Source: Larix kaempferi
Lineage: Eukaryota > Streptophyta > Pinopsida > Pinales > Pinaceae
DNA: 64,000 nt
Reading direction: 5' to 3'
Assembly (NCBI GenBank): GCA_027924585.1
Contig: BSBM01000106.1
Coordinates: 40,005,501-40,069,500 of the forward strand
The translations under genes and the position numbers were made by a program. The first letter of the stretch is position 1. Every line of letters begins with the position of its first letter. Under the pieces are notes generated by a model. It saw nothing but the letters and a program-made list of their open reading frames with translations, ran no database searches and was not told where the DNA came from. This document shows, in pieces, positions 21,301 to 33,316 of this stretch.

Positions 21301-23277
21301 ATTTTTCTGGACATATGTTTCTCATCTACTGCAGTTGGTTCAGAGTGACATTTTTGGGTTTATGACCACTTGTTTGCAAGGCGAAGCTTAAGTGCTTTCT
21401 CACCATTTTTGATATAGTTTCCACTCACAGGGTTGTAGTTAGCTTTAGCCTTTTATAGATGATTTTGTAGATGACACTCAGCATCCTTCAGTGGATCTCA
21501 TCTCTCCTCACTATGAAGTTTGTCTTTTTTTGAATGTACTATACATGGAAACTTTATCTTTAGAAATACCTTGTGCCAGTCATTGTGCCTTTAGCTGACC
21601 AACATGCTTATGTGGATTCTTCTTCTATATATTTGTGAAAAGCCACCCTCAGTAAGTTGTGGAATTGTGTTGGTGTTGTAGATATGGAATTCATGGGGCA
21701 TTATATCTTAACTTAACTATATGGTCCACATTCAAAATTTAAGGGGGGAATTTATGATGTAGCGCCTTCTCTCCAGGGCAGCTTGTTCAGATTAAAGGGG
21801 AATGTGGTGAATAGGGCCAACCCTATTTTGAGCTGGGTGAACATAAACCCCACTGACCATTCTATCCATACACCCATTCACTATGTTATTTGAGCTTTCT
21901 TGATTTTTTTCTCTCTATTAGACTCATGGATTTGATCTCTAGCACACTTATGGATCAGCTCTAGGGCACACTTTTCAAGGGTTTACACTGTGCTACTCCA
22001 GTGCTGTTTGAGCTGGGTACACATAAACCCACTCTCCTTTCTATATTGGCCAAGGCAACCTATATCCAAGCTGGTTATCCATACAGTGTACACCCATTAA
22101 CTATTGTATTTGAGCTTTCTTAGTTGCATTTTCTTCTGTATTGCACTTATGGCTTTGATCTCTAGCGCACTTATGGATCATCTCCAGGCTGCACTTTTTA
22201 AGGGTTTACGCTGTGCTACTCCAGTGCTGTTTTTCTCCTTGTTTATTGTAGGAATTAGGTTTTGTAGGTTGGTTCCTATTGTTCCCTTCACTCTCTTATC
22301 AATCTCAACATATATCCATACTAAAGATGTAGACACTTTAATCTGATTTCAAGAATGTCAACCAGTCATCATCATTTTAATCTACTCTCATTTTATTCTT
22401 CATTTTCTTCCAAGTCCTTGTTAATCAGATTGAAACTATGATAAACGTTTTTAATACATAAGTCACTGGAAGCGTCATTGTTTGAAGGAGTTCCAACCTA
22501 TTATTTTACAAAATTTGCTACATTACTCTTGTTAAAATCATTTATCACATGAAGCATTGACCACGTTTCACTTCCAATTTGCAGTTAGTCCTCTTATTCT
22601 GCATATTAAAACATACTTTGCTATGAACAAAAGAACAACAAAAATGATGGATGTACATTGTAAGTATGTATGTCTGAATGCATGTTCATTGTTATGAATT
22701 ACAACACAAGCAAACTTGCTGCATTGGCTTACAATTCGTTATATAATTTAATAACTTATACAGCATCTATTTATTCATTATTCACTGTTGGTGCAATTGC
22801 AATATTCACCATGGCTCATATGCAAAAGGATCTCCAACTATACAGTGATGAAATCATTTCTAGGAATTCCAGGGAGTGATATTTGCAAGGGATATTCAAA
22901 GTTCTCAAGTGTTATTAACACAGTTATCATGGAAGTTGGACCACGGGAGTACCCTAAATATTGCCAAGCTATAAACTCTTTCAGCATTGAACAATGGTGA
23001 AAGGAGTGGACTGGTAATAAGGCCACACCACCCTGTTTTCGATTGTATCTTGACTTTTGTTATATTGGGACATTTTCTCATATGTCGGGTGTTAAATCTG
23101 TGACAACATGAGTTTTTGGGATGTTTCTAATACCCCACTTAATTTCAGGAGGCCATTACATATGTTTTTTTTTTGTTGCATATGTTCAAGAGTGAAGTCA
23201 CTGGATTTAAAATGGATGTGTTAAAGTGAGAATTTCCTTATTATGATTTCTTAATTTCATGCTTTGTTCTCTCCCTT
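21301..23277. repeat. non-coding region with an unequal tandem duplication
   Basis: TTGAGCTGGGT at 21828 recurs at 22008. The units (21828-22007 and 22008-22232) share most of their length, with about 45 extra bases in the second. A purine run AAGGGGGG lies at about 21742. Short frames at 22104-23026 show no recognisable protein. I see no gene. Confidence 0.6.
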
Positions 23278-24025
23278 TTTGTTTTTTACACACACTAGTG
23301 TGGATAGGAATATACACATATAATTGAGAAATAGTGGATTCTCTCATTCATTAGATGATGCAAGGTCTCATTAATAGTAGGAGACGAGTACATTATGTAA
23401 CTCTCAAATACCCAATTATTAATTGCTATGTTAATTTCTACCTTAAATGCCTCATTACTACATCTTTTTATCAGTAAGACTTATTATACATGTAAGTCCT
23501 AAATATGTCTAACATCTAAATATGACCATCATCTCTAACACCCTCCCATAATCGTCGTTTTACATGCTTGTTTAAAATATAAAATGACAAAAGTTTTGGA
23601 CAAGCAAGATGTCTGCAATTCACAAGATAAGATCTTCAAAATAGTGACTAGAAGTGAATTTTTTCTGGGAAGGTTGATGAAGTACAATTTACATCTCCAT
23701 TTTTTTTCTCTGACAATTAACTCGCCATTTGGATGAGATCCATTGTTCGCTGAACATTCAACCTTTCCAACATTGACTTAGAACTTGGCTTGTTCACTGA
23801 ATTCACTCCCTCCATGTCTTGGCGTTCCAACATATCAAAATTGTTGTGTTTGCTTCTTTGAGGAAGCACCATTCATTTTGCAATTTCATTCCCACGGGTC
23901 ATCTTTTATGAATTACAACATATAATACATATTATACCTTCTGTTTATCTTCTCTTCTTTGCTTATTTTTTATTTGTTTTAGTGGCAACATAATTTAGGG
24001 CTTCATTTCTTGAACTTTGTGTCAT

Positions 24026-24286
24026 CTAACACCTCTCTAGCCTAGGCATTATGGCTGAGATTTTGATCAGATTACAACCATCTTTCTTTTGAACCAATCC
24101 TGTATTCTCAACTTCTATCAACCTGAATAAACTCTGTTCTTCCACACTCATAGCAACCATCATTTTGCTATTCTCATCAACAATAAAACACCAAATATTG
24201 CTGAAATTTAAATGTAAGTGTGGGTTATGCTTCATTATACTGCTTATCAAAAGTATGTTTTTCTCCAAACAAGGAATATAAGACAT
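24026..24286 (-). pseudogene. copia protease/pre-integrase remnant
   Basis: 86-codon frame with YIPCLEKNILLISSI, like the V-L-Y-I-P-x-L-x-x-N-L-L-S block that follows the copia protease. No catalytic residues are seen, and the frame stops before integrase. Confidence 0.5.
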
Positions 24287-24387
24287 CTTTAGTTATCACT
24301 TTTTTTACCTTTCAGAATTAGGACTTTTCCCTTTCCTCTAATCCTGTATTTATTTCTGCCATTCAACTCTACATAATCATATTCAAA

Positions 24388-24750
24388 TTATTGTCTACAA
24401 AATCTACACCAATCAAATACTGCTAGTAAATTGTCCAGGTGCTCTTGAATCAACATAGTACTCATCCTCACTGCTCTCTGAGTCCTTGTTTCTATCCATG
24501 AACACATAGTATTCTTCCTCGTGTTCAATGACATAGCATTTTTCTCTTTGGATTGATAATCAAAAGAATGCTTTTGGCTGTATTTTTCATTCCGTTTCTT
24601 GCAAAATATGCTTATATGACCTAACTTGCCACAACAAAAGCATTTAACAGCTTTTCTATATTTATCTGACTCTATTTCTATCATTATCTTTGTTCTATTT
24701 GCAGCGGTTTCTCTTGGACTTCGCTGCAAGTACCACCTCGGAAGACTCAT
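24388..24750 (-). pseudogene. copia gag with CCHC zinc knuckle
   Basis: 120-codon open stretch containing CFCCGKLGHISIFCKK, a good CX2CX4HX4C nucleic-acid-binding knuckle, preceded by a basic segment and followed by lysine-rich sequence. In copia elements this is the C-terminal part of gag that packages RNA. The N-terminal gag should lie to the right (to about 25000) but is broken. Confidence 0.75.
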
Positions 24751-26318
24751 TCACATTGCTATTCCCAAACTGTGTTTTTCCATCCTGTCTTGCTGCAAGA
24801 GCTTTGTGCTCAATTGGTCAAATGTCAGATCTTTATCAGCACTAGTAATGTTCAAGGTCTGAATAAAATTTGGATAGGAAGAAGTCAAGCCAGCATCTTC
24901 TGTTTCCATGATTTAAAGTTCTGTCCATTAATTTTATTTTTTATCTCTGTCCAAACATTATATGGGATAAACTAACCATCTTTCAGGAATTTAAACACAG
25001 CAAATTTGAGTTTACTGCTGTAACTCAGTAGTTGAAAGTCCTACTGCTGTCTCGAACAGCAAGACACTTCACAAACAATGAACTATAGCCCTAATAATGT
25101 TTTAGAACATAGTCTTTTTGTACCAGCCAACTCAGAAATTTGTTATAATTTTCCAATCTTACATTCAAGGCTACAATCAATTTTGTGATGATAAAATAAT
25201 TGGTTCTTCTGGGAATAATTTCTGACTTACTTGTAACATGTCCTCTGTCACTCTGTATTTCCATGCCTTTCTCCCTTCTAAGTCTGTCCCTCCTCTACCT
25301 CTGTGCTTTGTTTTTGCATGCCTTTGCCTTTCTCCTTATTAAGTTGGCCATAGTCGGCCTCTCTTTCTTTGTGCAGATTTTGAAACTTTGGCATCTCCGA
25401 ACGATCAAATGAATTTACACAAAGCCAAGATGGCTCTCCTCCCTTTATCAATTCGTTTTAAAAATTGTGGTTAACTTTCTAGGCTGGCTATGAGAGACTG
25501 TCCTATCAGCGTAACCCTTTGGCTCCACATCTTGGTTCTCTCACTATAGTCTCACATGACGGCTTATCAAACCCTCTCGGCAGGTCCTTCAAAAAATATC
25601 GCTTTATTTTTATTTTTGACCTTACAGTAGACAATAAGCTCCACTCTCCTGTCTTCAGTCTCATGGATTCTTTGATTTGTCACTCTTTTCATTGACGTCC
25701 TTTTTGGCAGCTGTCTTCAGAGGGGGAAGGGGGGGCACTTTATTTCCTTGGCGGCTTGTCCTATTCAGCAGCTCGGTGGTGTATACACCTTTTTTAAATT
25801 TCTCGTGGTAGATGTATCCCTTCATTGGTGGTGGTGGCTTTAGTTGTTGAGTGGTGGCTCTAATTGTTGGTAGCTATGCCTGTAGCTACTCCTCACAAAC
25901 TTGTGATTGAGTGGGCTTTCCTTCTCAGATTGAAACTGCTTGTAATTTCTCTTTCAACTAGCAGTTTCTTTGCCCAATGTGTGTGACTGCAGTCCCTTGG
26001 ATCCTTCATATGGTTCATTGGCTTCTCTTCACCATAGCTTTGATACCATGCTGTTTTTACGCACAGAAGTAATGACAGGAATATACATGATATTGAAAGA
26101 GTGAATTCTTTCATTTAATTAGATGACGCAACCTCTAATTACATAGAAGGAGAAGAGGAGTACGTTACATAACTCCCAAACACCTAACCATTAACTACTT
26201 TAAATGCCGCATGAATACATCACTTTGTCAATGAGACTTTCTTCTTTGTGTAAGTTCAAAATATGTCTGACTTCTAAGTATGATCATTATCTTCTAAATA
26301 CGGCTCTCTAACACCCTT

Positions 26319-27829
26319 GTCTGCTCTCTTTTCATGTCTATAGTAGGTATTTCCTACATTCTACTGTTCTTTTACATAACATACGTGCTGAAGATTTCCA
26401 TGATTTTTTTGGATTAAATACTTCCTTCAACCATTGATATGGACAGCAAATGCAGATGCCTTTTTATACAAAAACTGGGCTGCTCAAGCTGCAACCTCAG
26501 GCATGGTCATAATCGGGCAGGTTTACAGCCAAAAATTCCCAGCATCGAAACTGAGCCTTGGGCACATAACAAACCATACAAGTGTCCATGATAACATAGA
26601 GAATAATAATCACTGTCCTGGCTATCAGGCCCACATTCCAACTATAACATAACACCAGAGCGCAGACATCAATCAAACAGGAGTTGGCAGAAGTCCAGCC
26701 ACAGGAAGGGGTTCATCACAATCCTTGAGGGCAGGTCCCCATTCTTTAGCAGTAGGCTCTGGATTGGGAATAATTGATTCCCAGCCATTATTACTAGGTT
26801 CGGTCTTGGGAGGCTTCTCAGCCTCTGATATGGGAAGAACGAGTGTGGGGAATTTGTCATTCTGGTTCGGTCTTGGGATGCTTTTCAGCCTCTGATATGG
26901 CAAGAGCGAGTGTGGGGAATTTGTCATTCTGCTGAGCAGGAGGGGGTCAACTCTGGTGCTGTTCCCTGCATTTGCTAACAGCACTAACAGCATGCCCATC
27001 CAGGTGGTGAGTATTGAGGAATTTCATATTGTATTCCATGAAAATCTCGGCCTTGTTGAACGGGGGTTGTCACTGTTCTGCTTCCTATATGATCCACTTT
27101 CCTGTTTCTTCTCTTATGCTTATGTGTCAAGGCATCGATCAATCCCGACTGCTTCTATATGTTTTTACCTGGAGGAGATCCTGCTTTTTAGACTTCAGAG
27201 ATAACTACTTATTGGAAGCCATCATAATCGATGCCATAAGCTGTTGAGCTCCTGCCATGTGCTATTAGGCTTAATATTATTATCTCAAAGTCCTGCATGT
27301 ATCTACCTGAAATCTGAATATCTCTTCTTATGCTAAAAGCCGAGTCATCATATTATCATGGTATAGCTTCGCATAATGTTTGCTCATATGCCCGTTAATT
27401 TCGTTGAAGTGCTTATTAATGCCATTAATGGCACATGGAATAATATGTCTAATGGACTTTTTATTGGACAAAATTTTGCATTGGTTATCTATTTTGAAGC
27501 AGTTAACCATTCAACATGGCATGTTTTCCTTCTTGACATTATACCAGTTGGATGCATGTTACCAAAGTTTTGCTTCCATCACACTTCTGAAATTTTCTGG
27601 ATCAAACAAGGAAAGCCTTGACCACAGACATCCCAGAGTCATCCTTTGACATGTTTTGGGAGAATATAGTTGTTGATGAAGATGGCTAGACTCTTCTAAC
27701 AGTCCACATCTTTGTTTGTGACATATTTGTCTTGGTTTTTAAATTGACAATTGACGTGTTTTTCAAGCTAAGGACATTATTTAATATTCCAAAAAAAAAC
27801 TGATAGAGGTCAGTTGATAATTACCGTAA
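26319..27829. other. no gene recognised; contains a small tandem duplication
   Basis: GGTTCGGTCTTGGGA at about 26797 recurs at about 26863, a roughly 66-bp two-copy repeat (26797-26931). It keeps a minus-strand frame open (26999-26673), but that frame has no family I know. The rest is AT-rich without motifs. Confidence 0.45.
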
Positions 27830-27834
27830 CTTAT

Positions 27835-28415
27835 TGTTGAAATAATGTAACTTCAAAGAATATTCTACTTGTATTATTCCTCCTTCGGGAGATGTCTTTA
27901 ATGTAAAAGGTCATGTAAAAAGTCACGAGGTAAAACCTCCATTGTAAGTCGGGTCATTAGTACCCAAAATAATGTAATATAAATATTATTTGAGTCTCCC
28001 TAGAGAGGTCGGCCCAATCAAGTTAGTGAGGCTGACCTAGTTAGGTTAAATGCCAAGTAAAAAGTAAAGTATAAATAGAGAGTGTCTCCTCTCATTTGTA
28101 CCATTCACTCACTCAAGCATTGCCCACTAGAGGAGAGAGGAAGATTGCGAAGGAGGAAGAGGATTGTTCTTGGATCTAGAGTTTGGTTCTTGTCTCTCTT
28201 TCTTATGAGACTTATTTCTTTGGGCATTGTACTTTGGTAATCTATATTGAGGAAGTTCTTTGGGTTTTCTTCCCCTTGAGGGTTTCCCAGGATAAATCGT
28301 TGTGTACCTTGTGATTGTGTGTCTTTCAGAGATCCTCTTTATGCTGCTATTGTTGAAAATGTATTAAATGTTAATGAAGTAGGAATCTAAGTTATTGCAA
28401 CATATAAACTTAACA
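27835..28415 (+). repeat. 5' LTR of the copia element
   Basis: 581 bp, TG...CA, matched by 33317-33893. Around 28070 GTATAAATAG looks like a TATA box, and initiation would fall in the ACCATTCACTCACTC region shortly after. The primer site begins at the next base after the LTR. Confidence 0.92.
28068..28078 (+). promoter_or_regulatory. probable TATA box in the copia 5' LTR
   Basis: GTATAAATAG lies in the middle of the LTR, followed about 30 bases later by CATTTGTACCATTCACTC, a plausible start region. The 3' LTR has TCTAAATAG at the same place, so only this copy keeps the TATA form. Inference from sequence and position only. Confidence 0.5.
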
Positions 28416-28427
28416 TGGTATCAAAGT
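28416..28427 (+). other. primer-binding site of the copia element
   Basis: TGGTATCAAAGT directly after the 5' LTR, complementary in type to initiator methionine tRNA. Confidence 0.88.
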
Positions 28428-28799
28428 TAGACCGAAAAGAACATCTTTCACTAAGGTAAATCTCTCTCTCCTTCCGCGGACAAGAAAATTAGGGCTTCCT
28501 ACTTAAGAGGTATTTTTGAGTGCAAGTGGCATTGGGAAGTGCGCCTCTCCCAGGCACATCTTTTGGCACCAAGATTGAAATTTTTCAATTGCTAAATCTT
28601 CCAGAAAGTGAAACCCTAGTTTGACTTGGGACCAGAAAACTAGAAACTGTAGTCCATAATTTCGCAACTCTTGTTTCAGGGGTTAAATCTTGGATTCTTC
28701 AGAAACTGATTGTACCAGCATACTTGCCTCAATCAAGCGCATCTTTTAGTGAGTTCAGTGTTCATTATTGAGAAATTTGAGAAATTTCAAATCTTGGTC

Positions 28800-29370
28800 C
28801 TTTTTCTGCTCTCCGGGATAAGATGGCCCCAAGCACTAAGCTTGATGACAAGATGGAAGGCATACAAAATTTATGTGCTTGGAAATACAGAATTGGAGTC
28901 ATTCTAGAAGAGAATGATCTTGCAAAGTTTGTTAAGGAAGTTGTGCCAGAACCCGTAGAAGCTGAAGCAAAGGAAATTCTATAATTTGAAGTTGTATGGG
29001 AAGAATGTGTTCGAGAGGAAGCTAGAGTGACAAATCGAGAAGCACTACTTAGAGAGGATGATCAAGCTCTAGCTACCCATACTAAAAGAGGAAAAGGGAA
29101 ATCTCACTACCAGAAGGAAACTCATAAGGAGTTTCATCCTCCTAAGAAGTTCCAGAAGTACAAGAAAGGAAATTACAAGAAGAGACTTCTCTTCTTTTCA
29201 ATGTTATTATTGTGATAAAAAGGGACATATTGCTAAAAAATGTCCAGTAAGAAAAGAAGAATACAAAAAGAAGAATAACAAAAGACATCATGCTCATTTT
29301 ACCAAAGAAGAAGAAGAAGAAGAAGAAGAAGAAGGACCTCCCAGGAAGTTACCAAAGGAAGAAATTGAAG
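28800..29370 (+). pseudogene. copia gag with zinc knuckle
   Basis: Traces begin near KLDDKMEGIQNLCAWKY (about 28840), a typical gag start block, followed by a stop at about 28983. Then comes a 62-codon basic stretch (29027-29215) and, in another frame, CYYCDKKGHIAKKCP (about 29200-29245), a CX2CX4HX4C knuckle. A run of GAA/GAG codons (29305-29335) gives a polyglutamate tract. Function in the family is capsid and RNA packaging. At least one frameshift and one stop disable it. Confidence 0.75.
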
Positions 29371-29879
29371 AATATGTCTTATAATAATAGTGCTTTAAAG
29401 CACCTTCTCCATTTCTTAGGACTCCTCTCAGAAAGTTTCAATAAAATAGGAGAAGCCACACACAAGCTTGATTCAGGAATCTCGATGAAGATGAAGGATG
29501 TGCTATATCTCAGCTTTAGATAAGGAAGAGTTTAAAAATTGCTTTTGTAGAAAATGCAGTTGTTTTTGACAGAAGAAGGTGGCTCATATAAACTAAAAAT
29601 TCACTTAGAAGCAGTTTTGATTTATGATACTACAAACCTATGGTGTAGAAGACTTATGAAATCAAGCATACCACAGATCAGAGTGAGAAAAAGTCGACTA
29701 TGACAAGACGGTGCCTTAATGGCAAATGGTGTATATTACACTGGATAGATGGTGTAATTGAAGTAGAAGCATATATCAAGTAACCTCTAGAATTCAGAAC
29801 ACTCTACAGAGAACCACATGTGGCAACATGAAGAAGTATATGAAGAAAATGTAGCTCTCAGAATTGCAGAACCAATGAA

Positions 29880-30652
29880 AGAAGTTGCAAAGATAGATTT
29901 GTGGCGCGAGGATTCTCTCAAAAGGAAGGAGTCGATTATGAAGAGACATTTGCTCCCATAGCAAGGTACACTTCCATTAGAACCATCATGGCACTTGCAG
30001 CCACGATGAAGTGGAAACTACACCAGATGGATGTGAAAACAACCATCCTGAATGGTGTCATTGAAGAAGAGGTGTACATAGAACAACCATAAGGGTTTGA
30101 AGTTGAAGATAGGAAGATGCACATATGCAAATTAAAGAAGGCTCTGTATGGATTGGAGCAAGCTCCAAGAGCTTGGTATGGAAGAATTGATGGCTTTCTA
30201 ACGAGCTTGGGCTTTACCAAAAGTAAAGCTGATCCTAACCCTTTACTTCAAGGTTATGGATGATGAACTTGTCATATTATTGTTATACGTGGATGACTTA
30301 TTCCTGACAGGTAATGAAAAGAAAATATCAGAGTGTAAGAAGAAGCTCGTTGCAGAATTTGAGATGAAAGACCCTGGATTGATGCATTATTTTCTAGGTC
30401 TTGAAGTATGGCAGAGCCCAGAAGAAATCTTCCTTAACCAAGGGAAGTATGCAGTAGAAATCTTAAAAAGATTTGATATGTTGGAATGTAAAGCCATGGC
30501 CACACCCATAGATACAAATTTGAAGTTGCTAACTGATGCTTCGTCGGAGTTAATGGATGAGACATTATACAGGCAGATTATTGGGTCATTGATGTATCTG
30601 ATGAATACTAGGCTAGATATTTGCTTTGCCGTGAACACCTTGAGTTAGTATT
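29880..30652 (+). pseudogene. copia reverse transcriptase
   Basis: First segment (29901-30092) has FSQKEGVDYEETFAPIARY and LHQMDVKTTILNG. After one stop it goes on with KKALYGLEQAPRAWYGRID (about 30135-30190). Then a 130-codon frame (30256-30648) has VILLLYVDDLFLTGNEKKI with the catalytic YVDD, and MHYFLGLEV. This is most of a copia RT with its active site preserved but at least two stops and one frame change. It follows the gag region after only about 500 bases, where integrase should be. Confidence 0.88.
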
Positions 30653-32263
30653 TGGTTGAGCCCAGACGTGTTCATCTTGTAGCTGTAAAGCATGTGACGA
30701 GGTGCCTAAAAGGTACGATAGACTATGGTCTCAGGTATACTAGAGATCATGACTTCAGACTGTATGGTTACATAGATTCAGATTGGGGAGAAAGTGTCTC
30801 AGACAGAAAGAGCACTTCAGGTGGATGCAATGTAACAGGAATCGCGAGTCAAACCGGATTAATCGCGAGTATGACTCGGCTCGGCAGCAGAACGATCCGA
30901 TTCGGATCGGGGAGACTTAAACTCGGGCTGACTGACTTTTTCCCCCTTTTTAATCATAAAATCACGATTTTTGCGCCCTTTTTAATCATAAAATCGTGAT
31001 TTTTTCCCTACGTATGGACGTTGTTTTGTCCTCGGGTTTTGGACGCTGTTTTTGCCCCGGGTTTGGACGCGAGTTTTGCCTTAGGTAGAACAATATTGGT
31101 AATAGTTTTACCCAGTGCGTATGGCAAATAGTTTTGGTGGTTACTGGGTATGCACTAGCGGAGTAAATATGATATCTACAAATCAGCAGTGAGTCCGCAA
31201 ATTATCCGTGTAGCTATTGTAACTCGGAAATGTAAAGGCTTGATCTTAAATAAATATATTTAGTAATTAGTTAGTTCAATGTAAAACATTAGTAATTAGT
31301 TCAATGTTTTATATTATAAGTAAAAAAATTAGATTATAAATTATTATATTTTTAAATTTATTATAATTATAATTAAGTTGGTCAGTAAAGGGTATAGTTT
31401 CATTTTTATGTATGATTCGTAATTAATTTTTTAAGTGCTTTCTAATAAGATTTAGCTTTAATCCAATACATAAATCAAATATTAAATAAATAAAATTAAC
31501 ACGTTTTATATTAACCCAACAATTTAAATTAATATTAAATTATATAAATTCAATAATATATTAATATTAATAACATAAAGTTAATTTAAATGCATTTAAA
31601 AATTAATATCTATCAACTATATTTGTTTAATATGGTTATTTTGGATATCTTGTAGTATATGGAGATGGCTAGTTTGAATATCCATGAAAAATGTTTTTTT
31701 TATAATTCAAAATATGTGTATATATTTAATTTTTTGTATTTGCCGATTTTTTCACGATTTTTTTCCGATCCGATTCAAACTCTTCACTCTTTTGCCTTGT
31801 CGATTTATTGCCGATCCCGAGTCTGGTAACTTTGGGTGGATGTTTCAGTCCGGGGTTTGCCATGATCTCATGGCTGAGCAAGAAGCAGTCCAATGTTTCT
31901 TTCAACACTGCAGAAGCGGAATATATTGCAGCTTGTTCCGCCAGTTGTGAAACCATATGGCTTCAGAAGTTGTTATCAGGTCTATTCGATCTAGAGTTGG
32001 ATACCATAGTGATTCTATGTGATAACCAAAGCTGTGTGAAGATGACAAAGAACCCTGTGTTCCATGATAAGTCGAAGCACATAGAAATCCGGTACTTCTA
32101 CATTTGAGATATGGTGCAGAAGGGAGCTGCAAAGCTCCAATATGTGAGCACAGATGAGCAAGTTGCAAATGTGTTGACTAAGCATCTGTCTCGTGTGAAG
32201 TTTGAGCACTTTCGAGACAAGCTTAGTATAGTCCATAAGGACTTCCTTCGAAAGGGGGAGTAG
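30652..32263 (+). pseudogene. copia RNase H split by a hAT insertion
   Basis: First half (30652-30827) ends in DSDWGESVSDRKSTSGG. The second half begins at about 31835 and reads AMISWLSKKQSNVSFNTAEA, then CDNQSCVKMTKNPVF and HDKSKHIEIRY, ending near 32263 after LSRVKFEHFRDKL. The usual RNase H acidic residues (DSDW, the EAEY glutamate, CDNQS) are present. Between the halves lies the 1007-bp element at 30828-31834 with an 8-bp target duplication. One further stop is at about 32106. Confidence 0.88.
30828..31834. mobile_element. hAT-like nonautonomous element, family C, perfect 8-bp target duplication
   Basis: 1007 bp starting CAATGTAACAGG and ending CTGGTAACTTTG (inverted: CAAAGTTACCAG). GGTGGATG flanks it on both sides (30820-30827, 31835-31842). 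Because it interrupts a well-known protein domain, the boundaries are independently confirmed. Left arm (30838-31080) and right arm (31740-31825) are rich in GATCGG, ACTCG and GATTTTT motifs; the centre is AT-rich and non-coding. Confidence 0.9.
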
Positions 32264-32299
32264 TGCTGATGATACTATGATGGCATAGTTGGGATTGAT

Positions 32300-33010
32300 C
32301 ATCCTTAGACATTGATCTCGTAATTCCGAAAGGAAGGATAGTCTTAAATGTTGATGCTTAGACTAAAATCCCGTAATTCCGAAAGGAAGGATTGTCTAAG
32401 ATGTGAGTGTTGGACTGAATCCCATAGTTCCGAAATGAAGGATTGTCCATGATCCCATAGTTCCGAAAGGAAGGATCACCAGTGTTGTTTGACTAAATCC
32501 CATAGTTCCTAAAGGAAGGATTGCCCATCATCCCATAGTTTCGAAAGGAAGGATCACCAGTGTTATTGGACTGAATCCCATAGTTTCGAAAGGAAGGATT
32601 GTCTATGATCCCATAGTTCCGAAAGGAAGGATCATCGGTGTTGTTGGACTGAATCCCATAGTTCCGAAAGGAAGGATTGTCCATGATCCCATAGTTCCGA
32701 AAGGAAGGATCACCAGTGTCGTTGGACTGAATCCCATAGTTCCAAAGGGAAGGATTGTCCATGATCCCATATTTCGAAAAGGAAGGATCACCAGTGTCGT
32801 TGGACTGAATCCCATAGTTCCGAAAGGAAGGATCACCAGTGTTGTTGGACTGAATCCCATAGTTTTGAAAGGAAGGATTGTCCATGATCCCATAGTTCCG
32901 AAAGGAAGGATTACTAGTGTTGTTGGACTAGATCCCTTAGTTCCAAAAGGTCGGATTGTCCTTAATATCGTAATTCCGAAAGGAATGATCACCCATGTTG
33001 TTGTTGTATC
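32300..33010 (+). repeat. 17-copy tandem array of TTCCGAAAGGAAGGAT units
   Basis: Between the end of RNase H and the purine tract, a partly palindromic core TTCCGAAAGGAA recurs about every 34-50 bases, roughly 17 times (first at about 32320, last at about 32975). It is followed alternately by GGATTGTCCATGATCCCATAG and GGATCACCAGTGTTGTTGGACTG, so the higher-order unit is about 78 bp. The alternation keeps minus-strand frames open without making a credible protein. Confidence 0.92.
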
Positions 33011-33019
33011 AGGTCTTAT

Positions 33020-33245
33020 ACTGACGTGCTGCATATGATGATGTTTCAGCTTCGTGCTATAGATGATGATGTTCCAACTTCGTGCTGCAGATGATGATGT
33101 TCCAGCTTCGTGCTGCAGATGTTGATGATGTTACAACAAGCTATTCCAGTTGTTGATATTGATGTTGTTAAAGAACTTCCAATGATTTATAGATGTACCA
33201 ACCAATGTTCCAGATGATGTTGTTGATGATGCCTCCTCCTCCCTC
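33020..33245 (+). repeat. GATGATGTTCCAGCTTCGTGCTGCA repeats before the purine tract
   Basis: Three to four degenerate copies of GATGATGTTCCARCTTCGTGC at 33040-33125, followed by TGTTGATGATGTT runs. Continues the repeat-rich 3' part of the copia element. Confidence 0.7.
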
Positions 33246-33316
33246 CTTCCGATGATGCTGTGTAGAGCCACACTTGTTGTTGTTGTTAGTAGAATACCCT
33301 TCTTGTTAAGGGGGAG

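Larger units (their letters stand above)
23278..26313 (-). mobile_element. short Ty1/copia element with gag and little else
   Basis: Direct LTRs at about 23278-23540 and 26052-26313 begin TGTTTTTTAC/TGTTTTTACGC and end CTCTAACA. Flanks are CCCTT on both sides (23273-23277 and 26314-26318; the left edge lies in a T run). On the minus strand the primer site TGGTATCAAAGC lies at about 26038-26048 and a purine tract TATGGGAGGG abuts the left LTR. Inside are gag with a zinc knuckle (24750-24388) and a protease/pre-integrase remnant (24286-24026). RT, RNase H and integrase are absent from the 2.5-kb interior, so this copy cannot move by itself. Confidence 0.82.

Noticed and set aside
22670-23026. 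Small gene with frames on both strands
   Set aside because: No domain, no splice or start context, high AT, and mutual overlap of frames on opposite strands.
26673-26999. 108-codon proline-rich frame on the minus strand
   Set aside because: Kept open by a 66-bp two-copy repeat; I recognise no family and see no neighbouring exon.
32493-33034. Two long overlapping minus-strand frames with repeated PSFRNYGI-type units
   Set aside because: They follow exactly the 78-bp tandem array (78 is divisible by three, so frames stay open) and lie antisense in the untranslated end of a copia element.
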